Of a stretch of 64,000 nucleotides of DNA, positions 8,554 to 17,377 are shown piece after piece. The stretch covers positions 1 to 64,000 of the forward strand of contig NZ_AWFD01000034.1 in the NCBI RefSeq assembly GCF_000682735.1, in the 5' to 3' direction. Under the pieces are notes generated by a model, which searched no databases, was not told the DNA's origin, and worked only from the letters and a program-made list of their open reading frames with translations. The stretch's first letter is position 1. Every line of letters begins with the position of its first letter. The translations under genes were made by a program, and so were the position numbers. Origin of the DNA: Hyphomonas sp. CY54-11-8. GTDB taxonomy: Bacteria; Pseudomonadota; Alphaproteobacteria; Caulobacterales; Hyphomonadaceae.

Positions 8554-11346
8554 ATGAGTTTTAGGAAAACATTCAAAAGCGCGATGGCGCGGAGCGTGGC
8601 GGTTGCTGCGATCGTTCTTGCGGCAGCTTGCTCGCAAGGCAGCAGCATTTCATCGCCCGGCGCGACTGATGCGGGTACGCCTCCCGGCGGCAGCACCGGT
8701 GGAACCGGCGGCGGCACGGGATCGGGTGCAACTTGCCCGTCCGGCTTTACCGAAGGTACACCGGTCGGCGGTCTCACGACCTGTAACGTTTCGGGTGCGT
8801 ACCTGACTAATGTCACGCTGACGAATGTCGACGGCATCGCTTATCGCCTGAGCGGCCGTGTTGATATCGGCACCGACGTGGGCGCCGAAGGCAACATTGC
8901 CGGTAGCCAGCCTGCGGTCATGACCATCGAGCCAGGCGTCACCATTTTCGGCGAATCCGGCTCCGACTATCTCGTTGTTAACCGCGGCTCGCAGCTTGTG
9001 GCAGACGGTACAGCTTCTCAGCCGATCATCTTCACCAGCGCGAACGACCTTGAGCGCCAGGCGGACAGCGATCCGTCGAACGACCTCGGCGGCGACGCCA
9101 TTTCCGAGTGGGGCGGTCTTGTTCTTCTGGGGCAGGCGCCGATCAACCGCTGTAAGGACGCCGCGACACCGGCCACTGCCCAATGTGAAAACATCGTTGA
9201 AGGTGTGACCAATCCGGAAGCCGTTTATGGCGGTGCCGACACCACTGACAACAGCGGTGTTCTGGACTATGTGCAGGTGCGTTTCGCAGGCTATGCCATC
9301 AACACGCAAGGCAACGAGCTGAACGGTATCACCTTTGCGGGTATCGGCAGCGGCACGCGCGTCGAAAACATCCAGGTTCACAACAACTCTGATGACGGCG
9401 TCGAGTTCTTCGGCGGTAACGTCAACATCAAGAACCTGGTTCTGACCGGCAACGACGACGACTCCATCGATACGGATAACGGCTATAGCGGCCACATCCA
9501 GTATGCGGTTGTGGTTCAGCGCGCGAACGGCGGTGACAACATCACTGAGGCCTCTAGCGTCTCCTCTTCGGTCGCCCCGCAATCCAACCCGCAGATCTCC
9601 AACTTTACCTTTATCGGTAACCGGACGAATGCTTTCCGCCTCAACACAGGCACCATCGGCCGTTACATGAACGGCGTGGTGAACTACGGTCAGGAATGCT
9701 TCCGCTTTGAACCGAGCGCTGGTAACGGCGTGGCAGGTTTCCAGGCTGGCGAAGACCCGACATTCAACTCTGTCCTGTTCGATTGCGACGGCGGCCTTGC
9801 GACGGCCAACTCCGATGCGGCAGCCGCTCAAGGTGCGGTCGCGGCAGACGCGAACAATGCGATGGTCACTGATACGCTCGCATCCGTCCTGTTCCCGGGG
9901 CCGGCTGAGCTTGGCGTGACGCCGTTCGATGCATCGACTGTGTCGAGTTTCTTCGAGCCAACCTCCTACATCGGTGCCTTCGGTCCGACCGAAACCGTAA
10001 CGAACAACTGGGCCGCAGGCTGGACCTTCGCCCTGTTCCCGGAACCGACTTGCCCAACCGGCACGACCGACTCCGGCTTCGACATCCAAGGCACGACGGT
10101 TTGCCGTCTGTCTGGTCAGATCTCTTCGGATATCCGCCTGACGCGCGGCAATTACTATGAGATCTCTGGCCGCGTGGACGTCGGTGTTGATACGGGCCCC
10201 GATGGAACCGCAACCGGCGGTGTCCCTGCCTCTCTCACCATCGAGTCCGGCGTGACGCTGTTCGGCAATGAGGGGGACGACTATGTCGTGGTGAACCGTG
10301 GTTCGCAGATCTTCTCGAACGGTACCGCTGCCAACCCGGTTGTCTTCACCTCCGAAGCTGACGTGACAGACAGCCAGGTCGATCCGGAAAATGCCATCGG
10401 CGAATGGGGCGGTCTTGTGATCCTCGGAAGCGCCCCGATCAACCGCTGCCGCGATGCCGCGACGCCGGGTTCGGCGCAGTGTGAAAACATCGTTGAAGGT
10501 GTGACCAGCCCGGAAGCCGTTTACGGTGGTGGTGACGCTGCTGACGACAGTGGCTCGCTGGCCTACACGCTGGTGAAGCACGCTGGTTACGCGATCAACA
10601 CGCTGGGTAACGAACTGAACGGCATCACCTTCGCAGGTGTCGGCACCGGTACGGACGTGAACTACGTTCAGGTTCACAACAACTCCGACGATGGTGTCGA
10701 GTTCTTCGGTGGCGGTGTGAACATCAAGCACCTTGTCCTGACAGGCAATGACGACGACTCGATCGACACGGACAACGGCTACAATGGCCATATCCAGTAT
10801 GCGATCGTGGTTCAGCGTGCTGCCGGCGGCGACAACATCACCGAAGCTTCGAGTGTTTCCTCGTCGGTGACCCCGCAGTCTAACCCGATCATCTCCAACT
10901 TCACCTTTGTTGGTAACCGGACGAATGCTTTCCGCCTCAACACAGGAACGATCGGCCATTACCTGAATGGTGTCGTTGACTACGGTCAGGAGTGCATCCG
11001 CTTCCAGGACTCCGCCGGTAACGCCGTCGCGGGCTATCAGGAAGGTGCGGATCCGAAGTTCAGCTCCGTACTGTTCGATTGTGCTGGTGGTCTGGCAACA
11101 GCGGCTGACGATGCCGCCGCCGCCCAGGGCGCCGTTGATGCCGATGCGAACAATTCGACCAACGTTGCAAACACGTTGACCTCGACGTTCATCAACGGTT
11201 CGGCCGAGGCCGCTGTGACGGCAGTCGATCCGGCCACCGTGTCTTCGTTCTTCGACTCGGTGGACTACATCGGTGCTGTCGAGAACGCCCAGGACACCTG
11301 GTGGCAGGGCTGGTCGTGCGGTCTTGAAGCCAGCGATCCTTGCTGA
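8554..11346 (+). CDS. Secreted beta-helix-like lipoprotein with two tandem halves
   Basis: 930 residues. A basic N-terminus and hydrophobic stretch end in LAAAC, a slightly atypical lipobox (Cys26, followed by Ser-Gln). A Gly/Thr/Ser/Pro linker comes next. Two homologous halves of about 435 residues start at 8734 and 10051. Each has motifs of parallel beta-helix proteins (TIEPGVTIFG, VVNRGSQ, IIFTSAND) and an acidic patch (HNNSDDGVEFFGG, NDDDSIDTDNG) that could bind metal. Each half has six cysteines in matching places; the tail has two more (WSCGLEASDPC). AGGGGA lies 11 nt before ATG 8554 but only 2 nt before ATG 8545, so I prefer 8554. It is the first gene before a TonB receptor and type II secretion genes. 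The substrate is unknown. Confidence 0.8.
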   Translation: MSFRKTFKSAMARSVAVAAIVLAAACSQGSSISSPGATDAGTPPGGSTGGTGGGTGSGATCPSGFTEGTPVGGLTTCNVSGAYLTNVTLTNVDGIAYRLSGRVDIGTDVGAEGNIAGSQPAVMTIEPGVTIFGESGSDYLVVNRGSQLVADGTASQPIIFTSANDLERQADSDPSNDLGGDAISEWGGLVLLGQAPINRCKDAATPATAQCENIVEGVTNPEAVYGGADTTDNSGVLDYVQVRFAGYAINTQGNELNGITFAGIGSGTRVENIQVHNNSDDGVEFFGGNVNIKNLVLTGNDDDSIDTDNGYSGHIQYAVVVQRANGGDNITEASSVSSSVAPQSNPQISNFTFIGNRTNAFRLNTGTIGRYMNGVVNYGQECFRFEPSAGNGVAGFQAGEDPTFNSVLFDCDGGLATANSDAAAAQGAVAADANNAMVTDTLASVLFPGPAELGVTPFDASTVSSFFEPTSYIGAFGPTETVTNNWAAGWTFALFPEPTCPTGTTDSGFDIQGTTVCRLSGQISSDIRLTRGNYYEISGRVDVGVDTGPDGTATGGVPASLTIESGVTLFGNEGDDYVVVNRGSQIFSNGTAANPVVFTSEADVTDSQVDPENAIGEWGGLVILGSAPINRCRDAATPGSAQCENIVEGVTSPEAVYGGGDAADDSGSLAYTLVKHAGYAINTLGNELNGITFAGVGTGTDVNYVQVHNNSDDGVEFFGGGVNIKHLVLTGNDDDSIDTDNGYNGHIQYAIVVQRAAGGDNITEASSVSSSVTPQSNPIISNFTFVGNRTNAFRLNTGTIGHYLNGVVDYGQECIRFQDSAGNAVAGYQEGADPKFSSVLFDCAGGLATAADDAAAAQGAVDADANNSTNVANTLTSTFINGSAEAAVTAVDPATVSSFFDSVDYIGAVENAQDTWWQGWSCGLEASDPC
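8734..10050 (+). repeat. First copy of the intragenic tandem duplication
   Basis: Codes for the first half of the lipoprotein (from the CPSGF segment). Long stretches are nearly identical at DNA level to the second copy, for example the segment coding CENIVEGVT (9184-9210 against 10480-10506) and that coding HNNSDDGVEFFGG. Confidence 0.85.
10051..11346 (+). repeat. Second copy of the intragenic tandem duplication
   Basis: Codes for the second half of the lipoprotein (from CPTGT). It keeps all six cysteines of the first copy in register, with small deletions relative to it (for example in the loop after FTSEAD), and ends with an extra two-cysteine tail. Confidence 0.85.
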
Positions 11347-11362
11347 TCGCGGCAATCCATAC

Positions 11363-11384
11363 GGCGGGCGCTTCGGCGCCCGCC
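11363..11384 (+). other. Strong intercistronic hairpin with TTCG tetraloop
   Basis: A 9-bp GC stem (GGCGGGCGC / GCGCCCGCC) closed by TTCG, starting 17 bp after the lipoprotein stop. The downstream bases (acttatgatttta) are not a clean T-run, so it may be an inefficient terminator or an mRNA-stabilising element that lets the lipoprotein be made in excess over the receptor. Confidence 0.65.
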
Positions 11385-11468
11385 ACTTATGATTTTATTG
11401 CGGCCCGAGCACGATGCGAAAGCAAACCGAAGCCGGGCCGGTGCCGCAGGTAACAAAGGTCCAGGAAG

Positions 11469-14072
11469 ATGAAATTCCATCACATCTCAAATTCGATCCT
11501 GTCGACGACGGCGCTGGCACTCATTCTCGCAGCGCCGGCTGTCGCTCAGGAAAACACTGAAACGGAACAACCCGAGGAAGCGCGCCAGCTGGAAACTGTC
11601 GTCATCCGCGGTGAGTACATTCCCGCCCCTCAGCGCGAGACTTCGCAGGTCGCCAGTTTCCTTGGGGCAGAAGATCTCGCCCGTCAGGGTGACTCAAACG
11701 CCGCTCTGGCCCTGACGCGTCTCAGCGGTCTCAGCGTTGTGTCCGGAAAGTTCGCCTATGTCCGCGGTCTGGGCGACCGCTACTCGGCAGCGCTTCTGAA
11801 CGGTTCCCCGCTACCAAGCCCGGAGCCGCTGCGCCGTACTGTTCCTCTGGACCTGTTCCCGTCGAATATTCTTGACGGGGCCGCTGTTCAGAAAACCTTC
11901 TCGGTTCAATACCCCGGCGAATTCGGCGGCGGCATGATTGACCTGAAAACGCTGCGGATGCCGCGCGACAATTTTTTGAACCTCAAGGTCGGTGGCACGT
12001 GGAACACCGCTACGACGGGTAAGGAAGGCATCTACGTAAATGGCGGCGATTACGATTGGCTCGGTTATGACGACGGCCTTCGGGATATTCCCGGTCCGCT
12101 TGCTGCAGTTCTGTCCTCCGACCAACGTCTGAGCAGCTATACCGCTGACGAAATCGAGGCCGTCGGTGAAAGCCTGGTGAATTCGCCGCTTTCCGTGATT
12201 CAGAATGGTGATCTTGGCCCGAACTTCGAAGGATCCGTCGATGGTGGCATGTCTTTCGACGCAGGCGACTTTGAAATCGGGCTGGTTGGCGTCGCCGGTT
12301 ACGATCAGGAATGGCAAACAAAGGATGCGGTGCGTCAGTTCGTGCAAGGCGACGTGCTGGGGTCGGATTTCCGGACGTTCTCAACCAACCTGACGGCGAC
12401 CGTCAATGCGCTGGGATCGGCGACAGCCGAATGGACCGATGGTGAAGTGCAGGGCACCCTGTTCTATGTTCACTCGACCTCCAAAGAAGCCCAGATCAAC
12501 GAAGGTAAAGACTTCAACGCGCAGGGCAGCACGGGTCTGGTTCATGATGAATCGTCCGGCTGGTTCGAGCGTGGTCTGACATTTGGTCAGCTTCGTGGTG
12601 AGCACTATTTTGGTGACCTGACCTTCTCCTGGCGCGGCTCAATGGCACAATCCACGCGGGATGCGCCGTATGAGCGGTCGCTTCGCCGTTTCGTGGATGA
12701 TGAAGGCAACATTCTCTATTCGGTCGCTAACAGCTACGACATTCGCTTCTCCGAACTGACGGATGACAATGTCGCTTATGGCGCTGACCTGAAATACGAG
12801 ACTACGATTGATGGCACGCGCGAAGCGATCATCTCCGGCGGCTTCGATTCTTCGAGCACGGACCGTGACTACGAGTTCCTCGCATTCCGGTTCGCCGGCG
12901 GTAACTCGCTGCCGCTGGACGTCCAGATGGCCCGTCCGGACTATCTATTCTCGCCGGATAATATCGATCCTGCGCGGTTTGTGCTGCAGGAAGTGACCAC
13001 GCCGAACGACTCCTACTCTGCGGGTCTCGACGTCGTGGCCGGTTACGTTCAGGCGGACCTGGAACTCTTCCCGTTCATTCGCACCACAGTTGGTGCGCGC
13101 TATGAAACGGCGGAAGAAACCGTGCGGACGTTCGACCGTTTCGGTAACCCGGGGGCTGGAGATGTAAATCTCGAAAACGATTACGTCCTTCCATCCGCGA
13201 CGTTTACCTGGAACTTCGCTGACGATCTCCAACTGCGTCTCGGATACTCGCAGACAATTGCGCGTCCGCAGTTCCGTGAACTCGCCTTGTCGAACTATTT
13301 CGATCCGGAAACCGAGCGGTCCTATCGGGGCAACAGCGGCCTGGTCGACAGTGAGCTTAAGAACTATGACGCCCGCCTCGAATACTATCTTGGCCGGAAC
13401 GAGTTCATTACGATCGGTGCATTCCACAAGGAAATCAAAAACCCGATCGAAGAAGTTCAGTTCTCGACGTCTACGTTCGTGTTCGAAACGACGTTCATCA
13501 ACTCGCCGAAGGCTGTTCTGTCCGGTGCCGAGCTGGAATATCGTACGCGCTTCAACATGCCGATTTCCAATCCCTGGTTCGATGATCGCGACTGGCTGTT
13601 CTCGGCCAACTATACCTACACCTCTTCAGAGGTGCAGGCGGGGGAAGGTGATCAGGTTTTCGACCCGATTTCCCGTTCGTTGCGTGATGCCTCGCTGTAT
13701 AATCTCGACGGATCAAAGCTTCAGGGTACGCCGGAAAATATCGCCAACATCCAGTTCGGTTGGGAAAGCAATGTCGAGCAGATGACCCTGCTTCTCGGTT
13801 GGGTGGATGATCGTATTCTGCAACGCGGGCTGGATCAGCCTGGTGCGGAATTGCCCGATATCATTGAGGATCCGGGCGTCCAGCTGGACCTTGTCTACCG
13901 TCGTGATTTCACCGTCGCGGGGCGGGAATTCACACTGGGGCTGAGCGGCCGTAACCTGCTGGATCAGGCTCATGAAGAATATCAGTCGAACGCCAATGAC
14001 CTCGGCCGGACTGAATTCAACACCTATGACCGGGGCCGCAGTCTGTCGGCCAGCGTAACTCTGCGCTTCTGA
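11469..14072 (+). CDS. TonB-dependent outer-membrane receptor
   Basis: 867 residues. A signal peptide (about 1-26, ending APAVAQE) is followed by a TonB-box-like LETVVIRGE. The plug domain (about 55-200) contains VRGLGDRYSAALLNGSPLPS, VPLDLFPSNI and the QYPGEFGGGMIDLKT segment typical of a large TonB receptor subgroup that shares this RGLGDRY signature. A 22-stranded barrel follows, ending SASVTLRF with a C-terminal Phe as expected for BAM targeting. It follows the lipoprotein gene by 122 bp in the same direction and is closed by a strong terminator. The substrate cannot be read from the sequence. Confidence 0.92.
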   Translation: MKFHHISNSILSTTALALILAAPAVAQENTETEQPEEARQLETVVIRGEYIPAPQRETSQVASFLGAEDLARQGDSNAALALTRLSGLSVVSGKFAYVRGLGDRYSAALLNGSPLPSPEPLRRTVPLDLFPSNILDGAAVQKTFSVQYPGEFGGGMIDLKTLRMPRDNFLNLKVGGTWNTATTGKEGIYVNGGDYDWLGYDDGLRDIPGPLAAVLSSDQRLSSYTADEIEAVGESLVNSPLSVIQNGDLGPNFEGSVDGGMSFDAGDFEIGLVGVAGYDQEWQTKDAVRQFVQGDVLGSDFRTFSTNLTATVNALGSATAEWTDGEVQGTLFYVHSTSKEAQINEGKDFNAQGSTGLVHDESSGWFERGLTFGQLRGEHYFGDLTFSWRGSMAQSTRDAPYERSLRRFVDDEGNILYSVANSYDIRFSELTDDNVAYGADLKYETTIDGTREAIISGGFDSSSTDRDYEFLAFRFAGGNSLPLDVQMARPDYLFSPDNIDPARFVLQEVTTPNDSYSAGLDVVAGYVQADLELFPFIRTTVGARYETAEETVRTFDRFGNPGAGDVNLENDYVLPSATFTWNFADDLQLRLGYSQTIARPQFRELALSNYFDPETERSYRGNSGLVDSELKNYDARLEYYLGRNEFITIGAFHKEIKNPIEEVQFSTSTFVFETTFINSPKAVLSGAELEYRTRFNMPISNPWFDDRDWLFSANYTYTSSEVQAGEGDQVFDPISRSLRDASLYNLDGSKLQGTPENIANIQFGWESNVEQMTLLLGWVDDRILQRGLDQPGAELPDIIEDPGVQLDLVYRRDFTVAGREFTLGLSGRNLLDQAHEEYQSNANDLGRTEFNTYDRGRSLSASVTLRF

Positions 14073-14079
14073 TCTCTTT

Positions 14080-14114
14080 GCCGCCGCGGTGTTCCGGCGC
14101 CGCGGCGGCTTTTT
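14080..14114 (+). terminator. Rho-independent terminator after the TonB receptor
   Basis: GCCGCCGCGG (14080-14089) and CCGCGGCGGC (14100-14109) form a 10-bp stem with a 10-nt loop, followed directly by TTTTT. It separates the receptor unit from the type II secretion operon. Confidence 0.9.
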
Positions 14115-14527
14115 CTGACAGCTACTGAGAAAACATCGGCTTTCTCATAAATATCTGTAACTTGCGTCACAAAAGTACGAAATATCTCATGTAAACGAAC
14201 GACCTGAAGGCGGTACTCCGGCGACTGGCCGGGTCTCTGCCTTGTCCGGTTTATCGCAGACTTTGAATGTCAGCGGATCTACACTCAAGGGCGCCAGGTG
14301 GCAGGATGTATGCAGGGAGAGTTTGCGTTTGGGGCATTCCCGGCACATTGCATAGGTAACCTGCAAAGCTGTCGAATGACTCTCCTGAGAGTTGTGCAGA
14401 GATCCCTTTACGGGAGTCAGGACGTTCATGTTGGTGGTTGAGCCTGTAGAATGCAGGCGCCAGATCTGCCCGGTGAGATTGGTTCGCCGTTCGGATTTTG
14501 GGTGAAAGGACGTGGAAGTTGAGTGAG
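14115..14527 (+). other. Non-coding region upstream of the type II secretion operon
   Basis: About 410 bp with no convincing gene on either strand. An inverted repeat TGAGAAA / TTTCTCA (14126-14132 and 14141-14147) lies in an AT-rich stretch. The gsp operon promoter must be here, but I cannot fix -35/-10 elements with confidence. Confidence 0.5.
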
Positions 14528-15421
14528 ATGGCTGGACTTGGTGATCGGACGGGATTGTCTGTGGCCGATTTCGGGCGTCTGCTTTTGCGGAGCGCAGGCC
14601 CCCTTATTCGCGTTGCTGAAATCTGCCTGATAGCCTTGATTGCCTTCATCTTGGCGCGCCTGGTCTGGATCGCCGTCGAGCCTGGTGGCGCTGTGATGGG
14701 TGTTCAGCCCATGGGGGATGTTTTCCGTCAAGCACCTGGTGGTGGTGATGCGCCGGCATTGTCGGGGAATATGTCGCTCCTGACGACCCTCGACCCATTC
14801 AACAGGGGCGGCGTCGTTGCCGATATTGTTCAGGAAGCCCCTGAAACGAAGCTTAATCTCGTTCTCAAAGGGGTTCGCGCTTCTGCAAATGGCACGGGTG
14901 TTGCGATGATCGTGATGCCGAACAACCGGCTGAGCATTTTTGCGCCTGGTGAAACCATTCTCGATGGAGTGGTGTTGGACCGCGTTTATGGAGATCGCGT
15001 GACATTGCGTAAGGATGGCCAGATCGAAGCGCTGCTTATGTCCAGTGGTGCAGACAGGTTGTCTGTCCTGTCTTCTCCCGGCGATATCAAACCGAACACC
15101 TCGGGTGGCGGTCAGGCGGCAAGCGATGACCTGATCAGCACAACGGCCACGGACTTCCTTGCCAATCTCGTAATCAATCCGGTTCATCGCGGATCGGATT
15201 TCGTCGGATACGAAATCGGCAGCCGGGGCGATGCTGCGCTGCTTGAGCGTTCCGGGTTGATGCCGGGCGATATTGTGCTGTCGGTGGACGGGGTGTCGGT
15301 CGGTGCCACTGCCCCCGGCGAGCTTGCGATGAAGCTTTCCTCATCCAGAAAAGTCCGTCTCAGAATTGATCGCGATGGCCGACAGGTCGACCAGATATTC
15401 ACGCTGCCGGAGAACCCGTAG
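14528..15421 (+). CDS. gspC: Type II secretion protein GspC
   Basis: 297 residues. One N-terminal membrane segment (about 29-49, LIRVAEICLIALIAFILARLVWI), the periplasmic homology region (about 90-160, LVLKGVRASANGTGVAMIV) and a C-terminal PDZ domain (GYEIGSRGDAALLERSGLMPGDIVLSV). GspC links the inner-membrane assembly platform to the secretin and takes part in substrate recognition. I prefer ATG 14528 over an in-frame TTG ten codons upstream. gspD begins 3 bp after its stop. Confidence 0.88.
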   Translation: MAGLGDRTGLSVADFGRLLLRSAGPLIRVAEICLIALIAFILARLVWIAVEPGGAVMGVQPMGDVFRQAPGGGDAPALSGNMSLLTTLDPFNRGGVVADIVQEAPETKLNLVLKGVRASANGTGVAMIVMPNNRLSIFAPGETILDGVVLDRVYGDRVTLRKDGQIEALLMSSGADRLSVLSSPGDIKPNTSGGGQAASDDLISTTATDFLANLVINPVHRGSDFVGYEIGSRGDAALLERSGLMPGDIVLSVDGVSVGATAPGELAMKLSSSRKVRLRIDRDGRQVDQIFTLPENP

Positions 15422-15424
15422 CTT

Positions 15425-17377
15425 ATGAAACTCAAATCCGTTCTCTCCGCTGCGCTGCTCGCTTCGACAGCGCCAAATGCGTTTGCCCTGGCTGGCGAAA
15501 GCGGTCCTGAGCCTTCGCGTCACATCATGAACTTTGATGATGTCGAGCTGTCTGCGCTCGTTGCGGATGTGTCGACCGTCACGGGCTACACATTCATCGT
15601 GCATCCTGACGCACGGACCAAACGCGTGACAGTCTCTTCGTCAACTCCTTTGACCCGGAACCAGGTATTTGATGTCTTTCTATCCGCGCTGCGGGTGCAT
15701 GGGTTCACGGCCGTCCCTGCTGGAAGGTCTACCTACCGTATCGTGCCTGAGCGCCAGGCGGTGTCTGACGCGAGCACGTCGGCAAGCGGTTCCAACACAT
15801 TCATCACGGAAATCTTCGCGCTCAAGCATTCTTCCGCCCGGGATGTCGCGGCAGTGATCAAGCCGCTGATTGCGGAGCAGGGGCAGGTTGTCGCCAACAA
15901 TGCGTCCAACACGCTGGTCGTCGTTGACTATGCATCAAACCTGCCGCGTCTGCGCGCCATGCTGAAGCAGATCGATTCCGATCCGTCGGTAACCCAGACG
16001 ATCAGCTTGAAGAATATACCTGCTCGTGAAATGGCGTTGATTTTGACCAATCTCACAGTCCCGCCGGGTGAGAACTCCTATGGCGTGAACTTCCAGGCGG
16101 TTGCCTCAGATACGGGCAATGCCATTGTCCTGAAGGGTGATGACGCGCTGGTCAGGCGCGCGGTCGAAGTCAGTCGGGAACTCGACTCCCATGACCGGAC
16201 GGAAGACACGCTTCGGGTTATTCCGCTGAACAATGCAAATGCTTCGGATCTCGTTCCTGTGCTCCAGCAAATGGCGGGCGCCATGGATGCGCGCCGCGCT
16301 GCTGGTGGAGAGCCGGATGCATCGACGACGATTGCGCATCATGAGCCGACCAATTCCCTCGTGATCAGTGCCCCTCCGGAAACCCTGGGCGCGCTCGAGC
16401 GCATTGTGAATGATCTTGACCGGCGCCGTTCACAGGTTCTGGTCGAAGCAATCATTGTCGAGATGTCAGACGATACGGCAAGAGAGCTCGGTTTGCAGTT
16501 CCTAGTGTCGGGTACAAATGACTCGACCGTGCCATTCGTTTCCACCAACTATTCCCGGTCCGCGCCCAGCATGCTGGCGCTCGCCGGCGCGCTCAGTTCT
16601 AATACGCCATTCAATACGGGAACGGCCGAAACAAACCCATTTGCGGAAGCGGCGGTGAACTCATTGCTTGGGTTGTCAGGCCTTAGCGTCGGTGTTGGCG
16701 GACAGGACGGTGATACCTTGTTTGGCGCCATCCTGACGGCCGTGGAGAACGATACCCAGTCCCGCATCCTTTCCAAGCCCTTCAATATGACGCTCGACAA
16801 CGGAACTTCGTCACTCCTCGTCGGTCAGGAAGTCCCGGTTGCGACAGGCGAAGTGCTTGGCGACTCAAACTCCAATCCGTTCCGGACGGTTGAGCGCCGG
16901 GACGTTGGTGTTGGACTTGATGTTACGCCTCGGATTTCGAACGATGATACGATCCGTCTCGATATCACGCAGGAAGTGTCCAATATCGCGCAGGCAATCA
17001 CGACGGGCTCCAGCACGGACCTGATCTTCAATACACGGAAGATCAGCACGAGTGTTATTGCTGACAATGGCGAGATCATCGTCCTGGGTGGTCTGGTTGA
17101 GCAAACTGAGAGCATCACGAACGAAAAAGTTCCGGTTCTGGGTGACATCCCGGTCGCGGGGCGTCTGTTCCGGTCGGAAGGCAAGGGAATGGGCCGAACC
17201 AATCTGATGGTGTTCATTCGGCCAACGATCGTGCGAAATCGTGATGATGCGCGCGCAGCGACGTCGCGTTCCTATCGCTATCTGCGCGCGCAAGAATTGT
17301 GGACCGGAGACGGTGACAGCGGTGAGTCCCTTGACCGGTTCGTCAACCAGGTGCTTGGGAGCCCGCCACCGCAATGA
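15425..17377 (+). CDS. gspD: Type II secretion secretin GspD
   Basis: 650 residues. Signal peptide (ending NAFALAGE), N0 domain (NFDDVELSALVADVSTVTGYTF), N1-N3 ring domains with typical GNAIVLKG and TNSLVISAP signatures, and a secretin core with VPVLGDIPVAGRLF near the C-terminus. It forms the outer-membrane channel. The tail after the secretin core is short, with no evident pilotin-binding S-domain. ATGA overlap with gspE. Confidence 0.95.
   Translation: MKLKSVLSAALLASTAPNAFALAGESGPEPSRHIMNFDDVELSALVADVSTVTGYTFIVHPDARTKRVTVSSSTPLTRNQVFDVFLSALRVHGFTAVPAGRSTYRIVPERQAVSDASTSASGSNTFITEIFALKHSSARDVAAVIKPLIAEQGQVVANNASNTLVVVDYASNLPRLRAMLKQIDSDPSVTQTISLKNIPAREMALILTNLTVPPGENSYGVNFQAVASDTGNAIVLKGDDALVRRAVEVSRELDSHDRTEDTLRVIPLNNANASDLVPVLQQMAGAMDARRAAGGEPDASTTIAHHEPTNSLVISAPPETLGALERIVNDLDRRRSQVLVEAIIVEMSDDTARELGLQFLVSGTNDSTVPFVSTNYSRSAPSMLALAGALSSNTPFNTGTAETNPFAEAAVNSLLGLSGLSVGVGGQDGDTLFGAILTAVENDTQSRILSKPFNMTLDNGTSSLLVGQEVPVATGEVLGDSNSNPFRTVERRDVGVGLDVTPRISNDDTIRLDITQEVSNIAQAITTGSSTDLIFNTRKISTSVIADNGEIIVLGGLVEQTESITNEKVPVLGDIPVAGRLFRSEGKGMGRTNLMVFIRPTIVRNRDDARAATSRSYRYLRAQELWTGDGDSGESLDRFVNQVLGSPPPQ

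Noticed and set aside
8650-11355. A 901-codon open frame antisense to the lipoprotein gene
   Set aside because: It mirrors the codon pattern of the sense gene, has no signal peptide or family motif, and its length is explained by high GC at third positions and the repeat.
14150-14172. A possible second Pho-box-like element before the T2SS operon
   Set aside because: The half sites are 10 rather than 11 bp apart and match the consensus poorly.
14187-14429. Short minus-strand frame in the intergenic region before gspC
   Set aside because: No convincing ribosome binding site and no recognisable motif; it lies in what is probably the gsp promoter region.
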